Shown in pieces: positions 1-8,375 of a stretch of DNA of 64,000 bases (positions within the stretch are counted from its first letter, which is position 1; the number at the start of each line of letters is the position of its first letter). The notes under the pieces were generated by a model, which was given only the letters and a program-made list of their open reading frames with translations, did no database searches and was not told where the DNA came from. This DNA is from G963668655 sp963668655. Its GTDB lineage: Bacteria; Myxococcota_A; SURF-8. Where the stretch lies: contig CAXXPQ010000001.1 in assembly GCA_963668655.2 (NCBI GenBank), positions 978,658-1,042,657 on the forward strand, written 5' to 3'. A program made the position numbers and the translations under genes.

Positions 1-164
1 AGGAGGGCATGGGCACCATCGCCCAGGGTTTTCTGGAAACCTCCAACGTCAAGGTGGTGGAGGAGATGATCGACATGATTTCCGGCCAGCGCGCCTACGA
101 GATCAATTCCAAGGTGATCCAGACCGCCGATCAGATGTTGCGCGGCATCGCCCAGCTTCGCTAG
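1..164 (+). CDS. flgG: FlgG, distal flagellar rod protein (3' end only)
   Basis: The window opens inside this gene; the reading frame runs from base 3 to a TAG at 162-164, giving 54 C-terminal residues. The tail contains GFLETSNV, VEEMIDMI and AYEINSKVIQTADQML, which is the conserved C-terminal helix of flagellar rod/hook axial proteins and fits FlgG best. FlgG forms the distal rod that passes through the P and L rings. The gene is followed 16 bases later by flgA, the usual order in flagellar rod-ring operons. The N-terminus lies outside the window, so FlgF cannot be fully excluded, but the position directly before flgA favours FlgG. Confidence 0.9.
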   Translation, partial: EGMGTIAQGFLETSNVKVVEEMIDMISGQRAYEINSKVIQTADQMLRGIAQLR

Positions 165-180
165 GAAAGACGAGGACGCC

Positions 181-1176
181 ATGCGGATCGCCATCCATCT
201 CATCGCCGTTTCGCTTCTGATTCTCGCCGGGTTTCAGGCCACGGCGGAAGAGCGGATCGGACCGGGCGGAAAAGAAGGCCGGGCTCCGGCGGGCCGGATC
301 GAGGTGCATCCCGAAAGCACGGTGAACGCCGGCCGGATCCGCCTGGGAGAGATTGCGGATCTGGACGGATTTTCCGCCGCGCGGAAGAAAAAGCTGTCCG
401 GACTCGTTTTGGCCAAGGCCCCCAAGCCGGGAAAAAGTCGGACGCTCTCCAGGCGTTTTCTGGAAAAGACCCTCGGCGCCCACGCCAACGGCGCCCGCCT
501 GCGCATTCCTCCCCAGGTGGAGGTGAAGCGGGAGGCCAAAATCCTCTCTGCCGCGGAACTCCTGGAACGTTTCGAGGAGGCGGTGATCCGCGCCTCCGGT
601 CTTCCCGCCGAACGCGTGGCGGTGCAAAGCCTGAACCGGGAAGAGGATCTTCTGATTCCCGTGGAAAGCGGCGGGATTTCCATCGATTTTCCCGCCGGAA
701 CGGAGTTTTACGGACGCACTACGGGCCGGGTGTCGGTGTCGGCCGACGGCCGGGAACAACATCATTTTTACCTCACCGGCGAAATCGAGATCACGGAAGA
801 CGTGCTGAAGGCCGCCCGCGATCTGGAACGGGGTGAGGCGCTCACCGAGGCCGACTGGATCGTGGAGCCCATGACCTTCACCCGCGCCGCCCGAAACCAT
901 TATACCTCGCCGGATGAAATCGCCGGAAAGGTGGCCCGCCAGACCATCCGTCGGGGAGCGGTGCTTTCGTCCCGAAATCTGGAGGAACCGGTGCTGGTGG
1001 AACGCAACGCCCTGGTGCGCATCGTAGCCGAATGGCCGGGTCTGCGCGCGGAAACCCAGGGCGTGGCCCAGCAGTCCGGCCGCCGGGGAGAAGTCATCAA
1101 GGTGCTCAACACCGGCAGCGGAAAGGCGGTCTACGGCGTGGTCCGTTCCGCCGACGAAGTTCACGTAAGGATGTGA
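181..1176 (+). CDS. flgA: FlgA, flagellar P-ring assembly chaperone
   Basis: FlgA is a periplasmic chaperone needed to polymerise FlgI into the P ring around the rod. The 331-residue product begins with a hydrophobic Sec signal peptide (about residues 1-22, ending near ATAEE). It has a C-terminal SAF/ChapFlgA region (roughly 200-331) with the typical run LERGEALTEADW, then IAGKVARQTIRRG and a closing NTGSGKAVYGVV. It is longer than enteric FlgA, like many deltaproteobacterial homologues. The ATG at 181 follows a GAAAGACGAGGAC ribosome-binding region. The gene sits between flgG and flgH in a compact operon, which supports the call. No irregularity is visible. Confidence 0.93.
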   Translation: MRIAIHLIAVSLLILAGFQATAEERIGPGGKEGRAPAGRIEVHPESTVNAGRIRLGEIADLDGFSAARKKKLSGLVLAKAPKPGKSRTLSRRFLEKTLGAHANGARLRIPPQVEVKREAKILSAAELLERFEEAVIRASGLPAERVAVQSLNREEDLLIPVESGGISIDFPAGTEFYGRTTGRVSVSADGREQHHFYLTGEIEITEDVLKAARDLERGEALTEADWIVEPMTFTRAARNHYTSPDEIAGKVARQTIRRGAVLSSRNLEEPVLVERNALVRIVAEWPGLRAETQGVAQQSGRRGEVIKVLNTGSGKAVYGVVRSADEVHVRM

Positions 1177-1187
1177 GGCGACGAGCC

Positions 1188-1904
1188 ATGATCCAACTGA
1201 CCAGAATCATCCGAATCGGCGGCGTGTTTCTTTTTCTGGCGCTGTTCGGCGCGGGCTGCGTGCCGCACATCCAGCCGTACAAACAGAAGAAACGGGATTT
1301 CCGGCCGGATCTGGAAGTGGCGCCCATCGAACGCGCCCGCACGCCCGGTTCCATCTGGAGCGACCAGACCAATCTGAACCGCCTGTTCGCCGATCCCCGG
1401 GCCTCGCGCATCAACGATCTCGTTGTGGTGCGCATCGAGGAAGTCAGCAAGGCCGACCAGTCCGCCGGCACCGCGCTGTCCAAGGACAGCCAGGTTTCGG
1501 CCCAGATCGAAAACCTTTTGGGCATGTTGAAAACCTTCGAGGCCCAGCACCCGAACTTCGACAGAAAGAACCTCATCGGCTCCAAGTTTCTTTCCGATTT
1601 CGACGGCGGAGGCAAAACCAGCCGCGCCGGGGAAGTGATCGCCACCGTGCCGGTGACCATCAAGCGCGAGATGACGGACGGAAATCTGTTTATCGAGGGA
1701 CATCGGGTGGTGATGGTGAACAACGAGGAGGCGCATTTTTACGTCTCCGGCATCATTCGGCCCCACGATATCGACAAGAACAACAGCATATCCTCGTCGC
1801 TCATCGCCGAGGCCCAGATCGAGTTCACGGGCCGGGGCGTGGTGAGCGAAAAAGCCCGGCCGGGCTGGGGCAACCGCGCCCTGGATTATATCTGGCCCTT
1901 TTAG
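1188..1904 (+). CDS. flgH: FlgH, flagellar L-ring lipoprotein
   Basis: FlgH forms the outer-membrane L ring that acts as a bushing for the flagellar rod. The start was set at 1188 because MIQLTRIIRIGG opens a lipoprotein signal peptide ending at FGAGC (Cys24); upstream in-frame codons overlap the end of flgA and look non-coding. The 238-residue protein carries the family features SIWSDQTNLNRLFADPRA, RINDLVVVRIEE and the C-terminal VSGIIRPHDIDKNNSISS and IEFTGRGVVSEKARPGW segments. It lies 11 bases after flgA and 9 bases before flgI, consistent with co-translation of ring components. Confidence 0.95.
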   Translation: MIQLTRIIRIGGVFLFLALFGAGCVPHIQPYKQKKRDFRPDLEVAPIERARTPGSIWSDQTNLNRLFADPRASRINDLVVVRIEEVSKADQSAGTALSKDSQVSAQIENLLGMLKTFEAQHPNFDRKNLIGSKFLSDFDGGGKTSRAGEVIATVPVTIKREMTDGNLFIEGHRVVMVNNEEAHFYVSGIIRPHDIDKNNSISSSLIAEAQIEFTGRGVVSEKARPGWGNRALDYIWPF

Positions 1905-1913
1905 GAGCGCGCC

Positions 1914-3029
1914 ATGGCAGGCAAACGACTCGTCACGATTCTTCTGGCCCTGGCCTTTCTGGGTTCGGCCTTCACGGACTCCGCTTCGGCGGCGCGGTTG
2001 AAGGACATCACCAACATCCAGGGCGTACGGGACAACCAGCTCATCGGCTACGGCCTGGTGGTGGGCCTGTTGAAGACCGGAGACGATCAGAAAATCCTGT
2101 TCACCATTCAATCGCTGGCCTCCATGCTTTCCCGCATGGGCGTGAAGATCAACGCCGGCGAACTGCGTCCCCGCAACGTGGCCGCCGTGGTGGTCACGGC
2201 CAACCTGCCGCCCTTTTCCACCGTGGGCAGCCGCCTGGACGTTCAGGTGGCCAGCATCGGAAACGCCAAGAGCCTGGTGGGCGGCACCCTGCTGATGACG
2301 CCCCTGAAAGGGGCCGACGGGCGGGTCTACGCCATGGCCCAGGGCCAGATCATCACCGGCGGCTACAGTTTCGGCGGAGAAAGCGGCACCGGAGTGACCA
2401 AGAATCACCCCACCGTGGGCAGCATCCCCAACGGATCCATCATCGAGCGCGAGGTGCGCTACGCCATCAACGACCGTGCCGACATTATTTTGACGCTCAT
2501 GCGGCAGGACTTCACGACGGCCGTCAATATGGCCGAAACCATTAACGATTACCTGGAAGGCCCCTACGCCATGGCACGGGACGGCGGCTCGGTGAAGCTG
2601 CGCGTACCGGGAGAATATCAGTCCCGAGTGGTGACGCTCATCGCCAAGATCGAGGGACTGGAAGTGGAGACCGATCGGCGCGCCAAGGTGGTGTTGAACG
2701 AACGCACCGGAACGGTCGTAATGGGCTCCGACGTGCGCCTGTCCACCATCGCCATCAGCCACGGCTCGCTGAAGATCAAAATCAACAATCAATATAATGT
2801 GTCGCAGCCCGGACCCTTTTCCTCGGGCGGAAAAACCACCGTCACCCCCAGCAGCGACATCTCCGCCGTGGAAGAGAAATCCCGCATGGCGGTGGTCAAG
2901 GGCGCGGTGACCATCGGAGACGTGGTGATGAGCTTGAACTCCATCGGAGTGTCTCCCAGAGATCTCATCAACATCCTCCAGGCCCTGAAGGCGGCCGGGG
3001 CGCTTGAAGCGGAAATGGAAGTGATTTAA
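1914..3029 (+). CDS. flgI: FlgI, flagellar P-ring protein
   Basis: FlgI polymerises in the periplasm into the P ring, helped by FlgA. The 371-residue product has a signal peptide (about residues 1-27, ending SASA) and then the highly conserved start RLKDITNIQGVRDNQLIGYG. Further family signatures are GLLKTGDDQKILFTIQSLASML, RPRNVAAVVVTANLPPF, and a C-terminal VSPRDLINILQALKAAGALEAEM. Length is normal for the family. It follows flgH by 9 bases and precedes flgJ by 13, inside the rod-ring operon. The presence of both P- and L-ring genes shows that the host has an outer membrane. Confidence 0.97.
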   Translation: MAGKRLVTILLALAFLGSAFTDSASAARLKDITNIQGVRDNQLIGYGLVVGLLKTGDDQKILFTIQSLASMLSRMGVKINAGELRPRNVAAVVVTANLPPFSTVGSRLDVQVASIGNAKSLVGGTLLMTPLKGADGRVYAMAQGQIITGGYSFGGESGTGVTKNHPTVGSIPNGSIIEREVRYAINDRADIILTLMRQDFTTAVNMAETINDYLEGPYAMARDGGSVKLRVPGEYQSRVVTLIAKIEGLEVETDRRAKVVLNERTGTVVMGSDVRLSTIAISHGSLKIKINNQYNVSQPGPFSSGGKTTVTPSSDISAVEEKSRMAVVKGAVTIGDVVMSLNSIGVSPRDLINILQALKAAGALEAEMEVI

Positions 3030-3042
3030 GGAACTTGGAATC

Positions 3043-3864
3043 ATGAAGGATCTTGGGCAAATCGGTTTTCAGCAGGCGGCGCAGGCCACCGAAAGCGCGA
3101 CGGGCGAACGCCTGACCCGCCTGGCCGAGCGGCTGGAGAAAAGTGAAAGCGCCGTCTCTCCAGAGGACGCCGAGCAATTGCGGAAGCAGGCGCGGGCCTT
3201 CGAGAGCATGCTGGTCAAGACCATGCTGGATTCCATGCGCCGCACCGTGCAGAAATCGGATCTCTTCGGGGATTCCGAATCCAATTCCCGCAACATCTAC
3301 CAGTCCATGCTGGACGGCGAATACGCCAAGATGATGAGCGAACAGCAGGGCTTCGGGCTGGCGGACCTGATCCTGGAACACTTCGGCGTGCCTTCGGAAG
3401 AGCTTGCCGATTTGCGCGGTAGCCTGAAGGCCGGGCTCGCGCCTTACCATGGAGCGGAAAACGCGGGGAGTCGATCGGAATTTCTGCTGCCCGCCACTGG
3501 CCGGATATCCTCTCCCTTCGGGATGCGCTCGGATCCGTTTACGGGCCAATTGCGAATGCACAAAGGGCTGGATATCGCCATGCCGGAGGGCCGCAAGATC
3601 TACTCGGCCCTGGATGGAGAGGTGGTCTTCGCCGGGGAAAAGGCGGGGTACGGCAAGGTGGTGGAGATCAAGCATCGGGACGATATCCGCACGATTTACG
3701 GACATTTGGATGAAATAAACGTGGACGTGGGAGACAAGATCCGGCGCGGCCGGATCATCGCCCGGTCCGGAAATACGGGCCGTTCCACCGGTCCGCATCT
3801 GCACTTTGAAATTCGAGTCGGCGGCAGACCCGTCAATCCGGAGAACTACATCCGGGTCCGATAA
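3043..3864 (+). CDS. flgJ: FlgJ-type rod-binding protein fused to an M23 (LytM) peptidase
   Basis: FlgJ caps the growing rod and, in two-domain forms, cuts peptidoglycan so the rod can pass. Residues about 40-115 match the rod-binding domain (LRKQARAFESMLVKTMLDSM, YQSMLDGEYAKMMS, GFGLADLIL). Residues about 145-273 form an M23 metallopeptidase: HKGLDIAMPEG supplies His173 and Asp177, YGHLDE has His221, and GPHLHFE has His252 and His254, so the zinc ligands and catalytic His are all visible. This replaces the glucosaminidase domain known from Salmonella FlgJ with an endopeptidase. No signal peptide is seen, as expected for export through the flagellar system. The gene closes the flgAHIJ run. 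Confidence 0.93.
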   Translation: MKDLGQIGFQQAAQATESATGERLTRLAERLEKSESAVSPEDAEQLRKQARAFESMLVKTMLDSMRRTVQKSDLFGDSESNSRNIYQSMLDGEYAKMMSEQQGFGLADLILEHFGVPSEELADLRGSLKAGLAPYHGAENAGSRSEFLLPATGRISSPFGMRSDPFTGQLRMHKGLDIAMPEGRKIYSALDGEVVFAGEKAGYGKVVEIKHRDDIRTIYGHLDEINVDVGDKIRRGRIIARSGNTGRSTGPHLHFEIRVGGRPVNPENYIRVR

Positions 3865-3908
3865 GGTATCGGAATTTTGGCGGTCAATAGGCCAAGTTTT
3901 CGGGATCA

Positions 3909-3935
3909 TTACACTTTTCAAGAAAAAAAGTGTAA
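3909..3935. promoter_or_regulatory. AT-rich perfect palindrome upstream of flgM
   Basis: Two 10-base arms, TTACACTTTT at 3909-3918 and AAAAGTGTAA at 3926-3935, flank a 7-base loop in the 152-base gap between flgJ and flgM. It could be an operator or a weak transcription terminator. There is no T-run directly after the right arm, only a TTTTTG tract some bases later. A TAAA at 3933-3936 is followed 15 bases later by TCCGAATT, a poor match to a sigma-28 promoter, so promoter assignment here is tentative. Confidence 0.4.
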
Positions 3936-4016
3936 AGTGTTTTTGTCTTGATCCGAATTCAGAGGGTGAACGGCGACACCGCTGTCGCCCTTCGAAACCG
4001 AAGAGCGAGGTTTCCG

Positions 4017-4334
4017 ATGAAGGTAAACGACAAAACATCCCCGATTCACAGCTTGACCCCTCACCAGATTTCCGAACCGGGCGGCGTGCTTCCCGGCCAG
4101 GAAACGGAAGGCTTGGCCCGGACCTCCAAAGACCGCGTGGACGTATCCGATGCCGCTCAGCGGAAGGCCTTCGTCCAACGAGCCATCTATACGGCCCGCA
4201 CCTCTTCCGGAATCGATGTCGAAAGGGTCGCCGCCATGAAGCAAGCCATTGCCGACGGCAGCTACAAACCCGATCTCAGCCAGGTCGCCGAGACCATCCT
4301 TCAGGAAGTCCGGTCCTTTCTTCAGGAGAAGTAG
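4017..4334 (+). CDS. flgM: FlgM, anti-sigma-28 factor
   Basis: FlgM binds and holds inactive the flagellar sigma factor FliA until the hook is finished, when FlgM is exported. The start at 4017 was chosen because GAGCGAGG lies just upstream and the protein then has the usual 105-residue size. The C-terminal sigma-binding part carries the family pattern SGIDVERVAAMKQAIADGSY followed by DLSQVAETIL (residues about 65-96). The N-terminal half is polar and likely disordered, as in known FlgM. It is followed 30 bases later by flgN, the standard neighbour. A palindrome in the upstream gap may mark its own promoter or operator. Confidence 0.92.
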   Translation: MKVNDKTSPIHSLTPHQISEPGGVLPGQETEGLARTSKDRVDVSDAAQRKAFVQRAIYTARTSSGIDVERVAAMKQAIADGSYKPDLSQVAETILQEVRSFLQEK

Positions 4335-4364
4335 CCCGCCGCCGGCCCAACACGGGGCGGTAAC

Positions 4365-4874
4365 ATGAAAACCGAAATCGACAAACTGGCCCTCGAACTG
4401 AAAGTCGTTCTTCAACAGGAGGTGCGCCTCCTGGAGAACCTGCAGGAACTCATGCAGGACGAGCGGGAGCTGCTCCTGAGCTTCCGACCCCGCCAGTTAC
4501 TGGAGATCAACAAACGGAAGGAAATCCTGATCGGCCAGCGCAACTCCCTGGAAGGGGAGCGTCACCGTCTGACCGATCGGCTTACCGTCCTGTTGTGCCT
4601 GCCGAAAGACGCGGATCTCGCCACGCTGGCGGAGGCCGTGGAAGGGCAGGCGGGTGCGGAGCTTCGGCGTCTGCGTTCCATTCTGGCCGCCCTGGTGGAC
4701 GGCATCCGGGAACTGGCCACCCTGAACGCCGCCCTGATCGAACACTCCATCCGCTCCATCCGAGGATCGGTGACCTTCCTGAAAAAACGCTTCTTCAATT
4801 CCGACACCTACGGCGCCGATGGGGCCATCCGGCACCGTGAGGCCGAACTGTCGTCCGTCCAGAACCGGGTCTGA
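4365..4874 (+). CDS. flgN: FlgN-family chaperone for hook-associated proteins
   Basis: FlgN is a cytoplasmic export chaperone that binds the C-termini of FlgK and FlgL. The 169-residue product is almost entirely helical and charged, with an N-terminal heptad-rich stretch (residues about 1-70, including LELKVVLQQEVRLLENLQ and LLEINKRKEILI) and a second helical segment at 95-140. Sequence similarity in this family is low, so the call rests on length, predicted coiled-coil nature and position: it lies between flgM and flgK, exactly where flgN is found in many flagellar operons. It ends 13 bases before flgK. Confidence 0.85.
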   Translation: MKTEIDKLALELKVVLQQEVRLLENLQELMQDERELLLSFRPRQLLEINKRKEILIGQRNSLEGERHRLTDRLTVLLCLPKDADLATLAEAVEGQAGAELRRLRSILAALVDGIRELATLNAALIEHSIRSIRGSVTFLKKRFFNSDTYGADGAIRHREAELSSVQNRV

Positions 4875-4887
4875 AGGGAGCATCGCC

Positions 4888-6291
4888 ATGGCGTCCATCA
4901 CCGATATCCTGAACATCGCCCGGTCCGGTATCCAGGTCCAGAGCAAGGCCCTGCGCATCACCGGCCAGAACGTCTCCAACGTCAACACGGAAGGCTACTC
5001 CCGCCAGCGGGTGGATATCGTCAGCCAGGTGGCGGCCGGATCCTCCTCCGGCATCGGGGCGTCCGTCTCGGAAATCCACCGGGTGTACGACAGCTTTCTG
5101 GAAGGCCAGGTGAACCGCAACCTTTCCTCTTACGGTTTCCTGGAAGGCCGTCAACTGGTCGCCAGCAATCTGGAGAGCGTGTTTCCCGAACTGGGGGACG
5201 ACAACATCAACGCCTCGTTGAGCGATTTCTTCAACGCCTTCCGCACGCTGGCGGACAATCCCTCCGGCGTGAGCGAGCGGCAGGTGGCGTTGAACACCGC
5301 CGAGACGCTGGCGAATCGCTTCAACCGCGCCTACAACAGCCTGGAATCCATCCAGAGCGGCCTGAACACGAACATCCGGGAAAACGTATCGGAAGCCAAT
5401 GGACTTCTCCGGGAACTGGCGGATCTCAATAAGAAAATCGCCACCGTCAACGATCCGTCAGGGGAAAGCTCCGGGGCGGAACTGCGGGACCGCAGGGACG
5501 GCGTGGTTCGTCAACTGAGCGAAATGCTTCCCATTTCCACGTTTACGGACGGCGACGGGCACGTCAACGTGATGCTGGATCGGCAGGTGCTCGTCCAGGG
5601 CGTCCAGGCCGGAACGCTTACCGCCACGAACGATCCCCTCGCCCGGGTGGAGATGACGGGAGTGGGCGGCGTCAGCCGGGACATCACGCAATACCTGGCC
5701 GAGGACAGCGAGGATCGGGGGCGCATCGCCGGAATGCTGGCCGAGCGGGACGTACACATCGAGGACACGAAAAGTCGCCTGGACCAGCTCGCCTTCACCC
5801 TGGCCGAGCAAGTCAATACCTTGCATAGCGCGGCCTTCGGCCTCGACGGCGGAACCGGACGGAACTTCTTCGAGCCGCTGGCCGCCGTGGACGGCGCGGC
5901 CGGCCGGATTCGCGTCAGCCAGGAATTGCTGGACAATCCGGAACGTCTGGCCCTGGCCCAGGATCCCTTGAGCCTGGACGGCGACAACCGGGCGGCCATG
6001 GCCATCGCGGATCTGGAATCCGACGACGCAACCATGGGATCGGCGGGTTTCCACGATTATTTCGCCGAAACCATCGGAGAGATCTCCGGCCGCCTGTCCG
6101 GGCTGAACGCCGACATGGAATACCAGGGCATGGTGGTGGATCAGAGCGAGGCTTTCCGGGCATCCGTTTCCGGCGTATCCATCGACGAGGAAATGGTCAG
6201 CCTGATCCAGTTCCAGCGGGCCTTCGAAGCCAGCGCGAAAATGCTCAGCACGGTGGACGAGATGCTTTCGACCGTGCTTCAGATCAAGTGA
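4888..6291 (+). CDS. flgK: FlgK, hook-filament junction protein 1 (HAP1)
   Basis: FlgK joins the hook to the filament together with FlgL. The start at 4888 follows a GAAGGGAG ribosome-binding site; upstream in-frame codons overlap flgN. The 467-residue protein begins MASITDILNIARSGIQVQSKAL with the axial-protein motif ITGQNVSNVNTEGYSRQRVD at residues about 29-48. It ends with IDEEMVSLIQFQRAFEASAKMLSTVDEML, the matching C-terminal helix. The middle (FFNAFRTLADNPSGVSERQ) is typical of FlgK. At 467 residues it is compact compared with the roughly 550 of enteric FlgK, implying a smaller surface-exposed domain. flgL follows after 18 bases. Confidence 0.95.
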   Translation: MASITDILNIARSGIQVQSKALRITGQNVSNVNTEGYSRQRVDIVSQVAAGSSSGIGASVSEIHRVYDSFLEGQVNRNLSSYGFLEGRQLVASNLESVFPELGDDNINASLSDFFNAFRTLADNPSGVSERQVALNTAETLANRFNRAYNSLESIQSGLNTNIRENVSEANGLLRELADLNKKIATVNDPSGESSGAELRDRRDGVVRQLSEMLPISTFTDGDGHVNVMLDRQVLVQGVQAGTLTATNDPLARVEMTGVGGVSRDITQYLAEDSEDRGRIAGMLAERDVHIEDTKSRLDQLAFTLAEQVNTLHSAAFGLDGGTGRNFFEPLAAVDGAAGRIRVSQELLDNPERLALAQDPLSLDGDNRAAMAIADLESDDATMGSAGFHDYFAETIGEISGRLSGLNADMEYQGMVVDQSEAFRASVSGVSIDEEMVSLIQFQRAFEASAKMLSTVDEMLSTVLQIK

Positions 6292-6309
6292 TGAAAGGAG
6301 CGTGAAGCC

Positions 6310-7197
6310 ATGCGCGTCACCGACAGCACCCTGTTTCAGAAGGTCCAGGCCCAGCTCATGGCCCGGAAAAAAGCTCTGGAAAACGCCTCGGAGACCGTTA
6401 CCACGGGCAAAAAGATCAATCGCCTGGAAGGCGATCCGTCCATCGTCGGCGAGACCCTGCGCAATCAGCGGGAGGAAGCCAACCTGGAACGCTACGAAAA
6501 GTCCCTGGAGGGGCTCGGCAACCGCTACATGAGCTACGAAAGCAATATTCAGTCCACCTACGACATCCTCGCCCGGCTGAAATCGGTCATGGTGAACCTG
6601 TCCAATCCCAGCCAGGATTCCGACGCGCGCACGGACATGACCAACGAACTGGAACAGGCCAAGGAATCCCTTTTGGCGCTGGCCAACGAGAAATACAACG
6701 GCCAGTACATGTACTCCGGCGCGCGCACGGACGTGGAACCCTTCGCTCCGGACGGAACCTACCAGGGCGACTCGCTGGTCCTGGAGGCGGAAATTCTGCC
6801 CGGAGTGAAGATGGAGAAAAACATCACCGGAGAGGAACTGTTCGGCGGAGCCGGCGGCGGCCAGAACGTCTTCCAGCTCATCGACGAATTGCAGGCGGCC
6901 ATCCAGAGCGGCAGCCCCCAGGAGGAAATCCGGAACCGCTTGGACGATATGGACGCGGTGATCGAGCAGACCATCTCGGCCCGTACCGAAGTGGGCGTGC
7001 GCCTGAGCCGCATCGAAAGCTCCAAGAACAACCTGGCCCAGCTTCAGGACAATCTGGCTTTCAAACGCCAGGACACCGAGGACGCGGATTATGTCAGCGC
7101 CCTGACCGATTATCAGTCCCAGGAACTGGCTCTCCAGGCGTCCATGCAAGTCAACGCGGACCTTCTGGGAAAGTCGCTGATGGACTTTCTGCGGTAG
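6310..7197 (+). CDS. flgL: FlgL, hook-filament junction protein 3 (HAP3)
   Basis: FlgL is the second adaptor between hook and filament and is related to flagellin. The 295-residue product begins MRVTDSTLFQKVQAQLMARKK, has the flagellin-like N-terminal helix with ASETVTTGKKINRLEGDPS, and a C-terminal helix ending YVSALTDYQSQELALQASMQVNADLLGKSLMDFL. The central part (YNGQYMYSGARTDVEPF) is characteristic of FlgL rather than flagellin. An AAGGAGCGTGAAGCC ribosome-binding region precedes the ATG. It closes the flgMNKL group; a 250-base gap then separates it from the next gene. Confidence 0.95.
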   Translation: MRVTDSTLFQKVQAQLMARKKALENASETVTTGKKINRLEGDPSIVGETLRNQREEANLERYEKSLEGLGNRYMSYESNIQSTYDILARLKSVMVNLSNPSQDSDARTDMTNELEQAKESLLALANEKYNGQYMYSGARTDVEPFAPDGTYQGDSLVLEAEILPGVKMEKNITGEELFGGAGGGQNVFQLIDELQAAIQSGSPQEEIRNRLDDMDAVIEQTISARTEVGVRLSRIESSKNNLAQLQDNLAFKRQDTEDADYVSALTDYQSQELALQASMQVNADLLGKSLMDFLR

Positions 7198-7274
7198 GAA
7201 CTCCGGGCCATGAAGCACGGTGACGGTTTTTTGACAAAATTCGGAAGATTCGGACGAAAAATCGGATATACTTC

Positions 7275-7301
7275 TCAACCGGAGAAACATTCGGCCGATT
7301 A
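7275..7301 (+). promoter_or_regulatory. Sigma-28 (FliA)-like promoter
   Basis: GCCGATTA at 7294-7301 differs in one position from the sigma-28 -10 consensus GCCGATAA. TCAA at 7275-7278 sits 15 bases upstream where TAAA is expected. This would put the PilZ gene, and perhaps csrA and fliW, in the late flagellar class controlled by FliA and FlgM. The match is by eye only and the -35 half is imperfect. A tandem CGGCCAAC repeat lies further downstream at 7357-7372. Confidence 0.4.
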
Positions 7302-7447
7302 ATGTAAATGCAAAGGGTTTCCGAAAAGATCGACCCGCTCTTTTTTTAACCTCACGCGGCCAACCGGCCAACCGCTGTTTCCCAGGCGCGTACAGCCTCG
7401 GAATCACGGAGGTTCCCGCTCCGGCGGGAGGAAAGACAGAAGCACCC

Positions 7448-8293
7448 ATGTTTCGCAAAGGCAGCCAGATCAGAGTGAGTTCGGCCAGCGGTCTCCATCG
7501 CCTGGAATTGCAGGCCGAGGTGAAAAGCGACCGCCCCCTGCGGGTGGAACTGACGGAGGGAGACGCCAGTCTCATCCGGCCCGGATCCACCGGCAAGGCC
7601 TACGTGGATCTGCTCAACGTGGACAGCGGCGAGGTGCTGATGACCGCCGCCGTGGAGAAGTACGAAAACGACAACGTACTCGTGCTGAAGGGACTGGGCA
7701 CCCGGGAGATGCGCAAGTACGTGCGCGTCAACGCCTGGATTTCGTTGCGCTATCGGGTGACGACCGCTCCGGACGAGGAGGCGGTGGAGGAATCCGACCT
7801 TCTGCCGGATTTCGGCCAGCCGCTGAAGGAACTGGACCGTACGGATCTCAAGCGCCTGGCCCGCACGGACGAGGCATCGGAGGCCGTTCTGTACCTGCTC
7901 CAGGCCGTCCAGTCCATCGACCGCAAGATCGAGGCCCTGGCCCGGCTGATCCAGAACTCGCAGGATACTGGCGAACAGGACAAACAGGTACGCCAGCGGG
8001 TGAACATCAGCGGTTCGGGCCTGCGATTCGAATCGGACACGCCCTTCGACCACGGCACCTACCTGTCCATGCGTTTTCGGCTGCCCATGGCCCGCCCGGT
8101 GGAGATCATGGCCACGGGCGAAGTGGTGCGGGTGGATACGGTTTTGGACGAAGCCACGGGCAAAGACCGCTATTGCATCGCCTGCCATTTCCTCGGCATC
8201 CGGGAGAGCGACCGGGAAAAGGTCGTGACCTTCGCCGTGCAGAAGCAGCGCGAGGCCCTGCGGCGCATGCGGGCGGCGGCCATCGGATTCTAA
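7448..8293 (+). CDS. PilZ-domain c-di-GMP receptor with an internal helical insertion (YcgR-like)
   Basis: Probably a c-di-GMP-responsive flagellar regulator. The 281-residue protein has an N-terminal beta-rich region (about 1-85) resembling the YcgR N-domain. The first PilZ c-di-GMP motif follows as R89-K-Y-V-R93, and the second is N186-I-S-G-S-G191. In ordinary PilZ domains these two motifs are about 30 residues apart; here some 90 residues intervene, including a helical segment (about 125-175) with regular hydrophobic spacing. Such an insertion could mediate oligomerisation, as in the tetrameric PilZ subgroup. The position between flgL and csrA-fliW, with a sigma-28-like promoter upstream, points to motility control. 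Confidence 0.85.
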   Translation: MFRKGSQIRVSSASGLHRLELQAEVKSDRPLRVELTEGDASLIRPGSTGKAYVDLLNVDSGEVLMTAAVEKYENDNVLVLKGLGTREMRKYVRVNAWISLRYRVTTAPDEEAVEESDLLPDFGQPLKELDRTDLKRLARTDEASEAVLYLLQAVQSIDRKIEALARLIQNSQDTGEQDKQVRQRVNISGSGLRFESDTPFDHGTYLSMRFRLPMARPVEIMATGEVVRVDTVLDEATGKDRYCIACHFLGIRESDREKVVTFAVQKQREALRRMRAAAIGF

Positions 8294-8375
8294 CGGCAAA
8301 AACCGGGGGCGACGCTCCCTGTGAAATCGGAAAACGGACCCGCTCGGAGCGGATCCTGGAAAGGAAAGACCGAAT

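Noticed and set aside
7357..7372. Tandem CGGCCAAC repeat upstream of the PilZ gene as an operator
   Set aside because: Too short and GC-typical to separate from chance; no second instance was found near other promoters.
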